DNA of 64,000 nucleotides from Muribaculaceae bacterium Zag1 (GTDB lineage Bacteria; Bacteroidota; Bacteroidia; Bacteroidales; Muribaculaceae), in the NCBI GenBank assembly GCA_002633115.1, contig NWBJ01000045.1:23739-87738 (forward strand), written 5' to 3'. The position numbers and the translations under genes were made by a program. Of this stretch, positions 59,001 through 64,000 are shown piece after piece. Under the pieces are notes generated by a model. The model did not search any database. It was not told where the DNA came from and saw only the letters and a list, made by a program, of their open reading frames with translations. The first letter of the stretch is position 1. Each line of letters begins with the position of its first letter.

Positions 59001-62000
59001 ATGAGAAAACTATTCCTTCTGACTGCAGCGCTACTCGGCCTCGGCTGGGCTAACGCTACTACCGTCACTTGGACGGCAGCCGATCAAGGGTATGAGAATC
59101 AGGAAGCAGTGACTTCAGCCACTGTCAATGACTACATTACCCTCACATTCGACGCCGGTACCAACTCAAATGCCCCCAAGTATTACACTACGGGCAATGC
59201 GCTGCGCCTCTATGGGGGCAATACCATGACCGTCACTTGCGACGGAACTATTTCTGAAGTGGTATTCACCACCGGTTCAAGCAACACAGTCAACGCTGAA
59301 TCAACAGTATCCGTTGGCGAACTCGCCATCGATGGCTCGACTGCCACTTGGACTGGCGACGCATCATCGTTCACATTCACCCAAGGTGGCTCAAGCGGCC
59401 ATGTTCGTATCGAATCTCTCACCTTCACTTATGAAGAATCCACCCCAGTGGCCGGTCTCAACTACAAGGCTTAGGGTTTGATCTCTACCCTCGATAGCTG
59501 GGGCGAGAACTACATTCCCAAGGGCAATGCCCAAATGGAGAGCTATGACGGTTATGTGATCGTCAAGGCTTGGGCTGGAGTCGAGGGTTACGACCTCCGC
59601 GTCGACTATGATTCAAGCTACGCAGTCACTGGACTGGCATGCCTCCTCAATGGCGAAGAGTACACCTCTGGCACTAGCGGAGGTGTGTATCTCTACACCG
59701 GTCTCGATGTTTACTATTGCTTCTATGCTTATGTCGAAAGCGGATATGGCTACTGCTATGACATGGGCGAAGGCAACAGCAGCTATCTCGTTCTCTCTGG
59801 CTACTTCTACGATGCCGACAACAATAGCCTAGGAGCATACTATTTCGAGTGGCCAGCTGAGACCTACGTGGCTCCTCTGCCCACAGTCGACAACCTCAAT
59901 GCCCTCGTTGACTTTGAGAATGGCGCTGAGTTCACCATGAATGTCGACCTGACTGTCATTTATGCCAACGGCTCGTATGTGTATGTGACCGACGGTATCT
60001 CAAATGCTCTTATATATAAGAGCGGTCTTGGTCTAGAGGCTGGCAACATCATCGCTGCCGGATGGGATGCCAAACTCTCAATCTATAAGAACCTGCCCGA
60101 GATCATACCAAGCGTTGACCTTACCGTAAGCGGCGATGCTGAAGAACTACCTACTGCTATCCCGGTTGAGACAGCCGACGTCGCTACATTCGTAGCCGCC
60201 AACAATCTCTGCGCTTACCTCAACCTGCAGGGCATCGAATTCACCGAGGTTACTCCTGAATCTGGCGAATTCAAAGGCCTGGCTGGCGAGACAGAGGTGA
60301 CTTTCTACAACACCTTCAAGCTCGAATCACAGGTTGCTGGCATCTACAATGTCACTGGCTTTGTATCGATCTACAACGAAACCGTGCAATTCCAGCCTGT
60401 AGCTTATGAACTCGTGAAGGAGACCCCGATTCTCCAATTCACCGCCCAGGGCGCCGTAATTAACAACAACCAAGGCTGGAGTTACCTCAACATGGTTACT
60501 CCCTGCAACGTAGCAGTCGAGTGCTACAGCGCTAACACCATCATCATCCCGACCATTGCTGGTGTTGAGGGCTATGGCATGAAGGTTGAATTTGACACCA
60601 ACAACTACATCACCGGCATCACCCCGATTGAGAATGGAGTAGAAGGTACAACTGTTACCTCTGGTTACTGTGGCATCTACACCGGCCTTGACGACTACTA
60701 TTACTTCTATGCTTATGTTGGCACTGGCTACGGCTACGCTTACAACTCCGAAAGCGGCTATGTGATGCAGTGCGGCTACTTCTATGATGCCGACGGCAGC
60801 AGCACTTATGGCGCTTATTATGTAGAATGGCCTGCTCCTACCGTGGTTGACAACCTCAACGCAATTGGTGATTTCCCGAACGATGAGCAATTCATCATGG
60901 GCGCTCCTCTGACCGTGCTCTATGCTAACGGCAACTACGCATTCGCTACCGACGGCGTAACCAATACTCTCCTCTATGCTGAGGAACTTGGCCTCGCAGC
61001 TGGCAATGTGATCAAGACTGGTTGGAAGGGCGCTAACGGCGAAGTCGACGGCGTAGAGGTTATACTCCCCGCACAGTCGCTGAGCGCATCCTCGACCGTT
61101 GAGGTGCCCGCCGCTACAGAGGTTGAGACCGCCGACGCTGCCTCGATGATTGCTGCTTACAACCGCAACGCTTATCTCTGCCTGCAGGACATCACCTTCG
61201 CTGAGGCTACTCCGGAGGAAGGTGAATTCACTGGCCTGGCTGGCGCAGAGAAAATCCCGATGCTCAACTTCTTCGGCCTACCGTCGATGAAGGCTGACAC
61301 CTACGATGTGATCGGCTTTGTATGGGTCGACGGCGAAACAGTTACCTTCGTGCCCGTATCAATCGAATACCGCTACCTCGGCACATCTACCGGCGCTGTG
61401 ATCAACAACAACCAGGGCTGGTCTTATCTCAACATGGTGACACCATGTAACATCCAGGTAAAGCGCTACGGCCATTTCCTGATTCTCCCGACAATCGCCG
61501 GAGTTGAGGGCTATGGAATGAAGATCGAGTTTGACGAAAACAACTACATCACCGCTATCACCCCGATCGAGGATGGAGTGGAAGGCACAACAGTGACCTC
61601 TGGTTACTGCGGCATCTACACCGGCCTTGACGACTACTATTACTTCTATGCTTATGTTGGCACTGGCTACGGCTACGCTTACAACACCGAAAGCGGCTAC
61701 GCTATGCAGTGCGGCTACTTCTATGATGCCGATGGCAACAGCACCTATGGCGCTTACTATGTAGAATGGCCGGCTCCCACTGTGGTTGACAATCTGAATG
61801 CTATCATCGACTTTGCTGAGGGTGAAGAGTTCATCGTTGGCGCTCCGCTAACCGTGCTCTACGCTAATGGTGCTTACAACTATGTGACCGACGGTACCGT
61901 AAATGCTCTCGTTTACGCTGAGGACCTCGGCCTCGCTGCTGGCGATGTACTCAAGACTGGCTGGAAGGCCGCTATCGGCGACCTCGACGGTGGCCAAGTG

Positions 62001-63422
62001 ATCGTGCCCGCTCAGTCGCTCACCGCTCAGTCGACTGTTGACGTGCCCGCCGCTACTCCGGTTGAACCAGCCGACGCATCGATGATGATCGCTGCTTACA
62101 ACCGTAACGCTTACCTCTGCCTGCAGAGCATAGCATTTGCTGAGACCACTCCGGTTGAAGGCCTGTTCACCGGTATGGCTGGCGAAAATGAAATCCTGTT
62201 CAACAACATCTTCGCTGTTGACTCTGTGGCAGCTGGCAATTATGATGTGACTGGCTTCGTGGCCGCTGATAGCACTCAAGTGGTGTTCCTGCCCATCTCT
62301 ATTGCTCCTCACATGAATTATGAGGCTCAAGGCTTTGTGACCACCTACACCAGCTGGGGCAAGAACCGCATACCTAAGACCAACGCTCAGGTTGAAAGCT
62401 ACGACGGCTTCATCATCATCCGCGCATGGGCTGGCGTTGAAGGCTTTGACGTGAAGATGGCTTATGACGCTGACGGCTATATCACCGGCATCACCCCGAT
62501 CGTCGACGGCGTTGAGGGCGAAGAGACCACCAGCGGATACGTATATTGCTACACCGGCCTTGAAGACTACTATTGCTTCTCAGCTTACGTAGGCCGTGGT
62601 TATGGCTACCTCTACGACCAAGGCGAAGGCAACGAAAGCTACGCTCTGCAGTCGGGCTACTTCTACAGAAGCGATTCCGATGACTACAAGTATGGCGCAT
62701 ACTACATCGAATGGCCCGCTGAGGACTATGTCGCTCCCGACACTGTTGACAACCTCAACGCTCTCACCGACTTTGAGGCTGGCGCAGAATTCATCTATGG
62801 CGCTCAACTCACAGTGATCTACTCCAACGAGGAGAATCAGATCCAGTACGTAACCGACGGCGTGACCAACGCTATGATGGTTACTGAAGACACCTTCGAG
62901 GCTGGCACCGTGATCAGTGCTTCTTGGGAAGGCGTTGTGGCCGACCTCTTCTATCAGCCGACTATCGTGCCCACTGAGGAACTCGAGACCGAGGCAGAAC
63001 TCGCCGAAGTACCCGATGCAACCCCGGTTGAGGCTGCCGACGCTGAGATGATGGTTGCTCTCTACAACATCAATGCTTACCTCTGCATTGAGAAGGTTGT
63101 GATTGCTGAGAATATCGCCACCAAGGGCGAATTCACCGCTACCGTAGGCGAAGGCTCAATCATCCTTGACAACCGCTTCGTTATGGATATCGAGGCTAAC
63201 CGCTACTATGTGACTGGCTTCGTTGGCTCGAATGGCACAAGCGCAGTATTCGTGCCGGTAGCCGTGGTTGCTGATCCTTCTACTGGCATCGATGGCATCG
63301 GCCTCGATGGCAACAACGAGGAAATCTATTACAACCTGCAAGGCATCCGCGTACAGAAGCCCGCCGCTGGCAAGGTCTACATCCGCGTTGCCAATGGCAA
63401 GGCTGAGAGAATCGTCAAGTAA
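59001..63422 (+). pseudogene. Large Tyr-rich modular secreted protein ([Y module + OB-like module] x4, sorting tail) interrupted by in-frame TAG at 59472-59474
   Basis: 59001-59474 and 59478-63422 share a frame; NYKA*GLISTLDSWGENYIPKGNAQ aligns with NYEAQGFVTTYTSWGKNRIPKTNAQ later in the same protein. Confidence 0.85.
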
Positions 63423-63480
63423 CCCTGACCCCACCTCGACCCAGCCCCACCCCGGGCTGGGTTCGACCTCCCAATAACCA

Positions 63481-63525
63481 GGAGCCGCCCCCCCCCACCC
63501 GGGGCGCGGCTCTTTATCTTTTTAT
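63481..63525. terminator. GC-rich terminator containing a C9 run
   Basis: ggagccgcccccccccacccggggcgcggctctttatcttttta. Confidence 0.6.
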
Positions 63526-63587
63526 CAAAGTATTTTGTTATTCAAATAAATAGTCGTAAATTTGCATAAACTCAAAAAACACTATAT

Positions 63588-63803
63588 ATGGCACAGCAAT
63601 TCATTCTTACGATAGAAGATAATAATACCCTGTCAATTTTCCGTAAATTGGCCTCGGTTCTGAATGGAGTCACTCTCACTCCAATAAAGAAAAAGAAAAC
63701 AAAATCCAGTTATGAGGAATCCTTAGAGGATATTAAGGCTGGAAGAGTCACCACTTGGGAAAGTACTGATGCATACTTCAAAGCTATGGGCGCTAAAAAA
63801 TGA
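63588..63803 (+). CDS. Putative antitoxin of a type II toxin-antitoxin pair
   Basis: Small ORF with SSYEESLEDIKAGRVTTWESTDAYFKAMGAKK overlapping the downstream toxin by ATGA; TAAATTTG box upstream. Confidence 0.75.
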   Translation: MAQQFILTIEDNNTLSIFRKLASVLNGVTLTPIKKKKTKSSYEESLEDIKAGRVTTWESTDAYFKAMGAKK

Positions 63804-64000
63804 AATATACTATCCGCACCACCAATCGTTTCGACAAAGATTTCAAACGATGCATGAAGCGAGGTCTCCCTTTGGAAGAATTAGAAAAGGTATTTAAAAA
63901 GTTGGAAGAAAAAGGCACCTTGCCAGCAGAGTACAAGCCACATAAATTAACTGGCGATCATAAAGGGGAATGGGAATGCCATATTCAACCTGAGTGGTTG
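63800..64000 (+). CDS. YafQ/RelE-like toxin, truncated by window end
   Basis: MKYTIRTTNRFDKDFKRCMKRGLPLEELEKVFKKLEEKGTLPAEYKPHKLTGDHKGEWECHIQPEWL. Confidence 0.85.
   Translation, partial: MKYTIRTTNRFDKDFKRCMKRGLPLEELEKVFKKLEEKGTLPAEYKPHKLTGDHKGEWECHIQPEWL

Overview
Chromosomal window from a Bacteroidales bacterium (Muribaculaceae/Prevotellaceae-like, judged from protein style and TAnnTTTG promoters). No rRNA, tRNA or CRISPR array was recognised. The conserved core includes lysS, gpsA, ruvX, def, ettA, hpt, adk, an acyl-CoA ligase, a PorW/SprE-like TPR lipoprotein next to a PorX-like response regulator, a DUF2723 protein, queG, an ECF-type sigma factor, meaB, recA, yidD-rnpA, hemD and rbfA. 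About ten secreted proteins carry T9SS-type C-terminal sorting tails, and three Omp28-like proteins are present. The unusual content is mostly non-coding. (i) Six long intergenic hairpins are built from GTAAGSACRTAAG units. (ii) Period-7 tracts abut start codons at about eight loci; the clearest has 24 in-phase heptamers in three blocks between recA and a TatD-like gene. (iii) A duplicated candidate sRNA has a conserved operator-like palindrome. (iv) Modular CCGGATGGC + stem-GTA-stem palindromes include perfect 67-bp and near-perfect 59-bp inverted repeats. (v) Three neighbouring paralogues of a tyrosine-rich modular secreted family carry 2, 1 and 4 copies of the module; one has a frameshift in its signal peptide and another an in-frame TAG. 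All assignments were made by reading the sequence; no database search was run.
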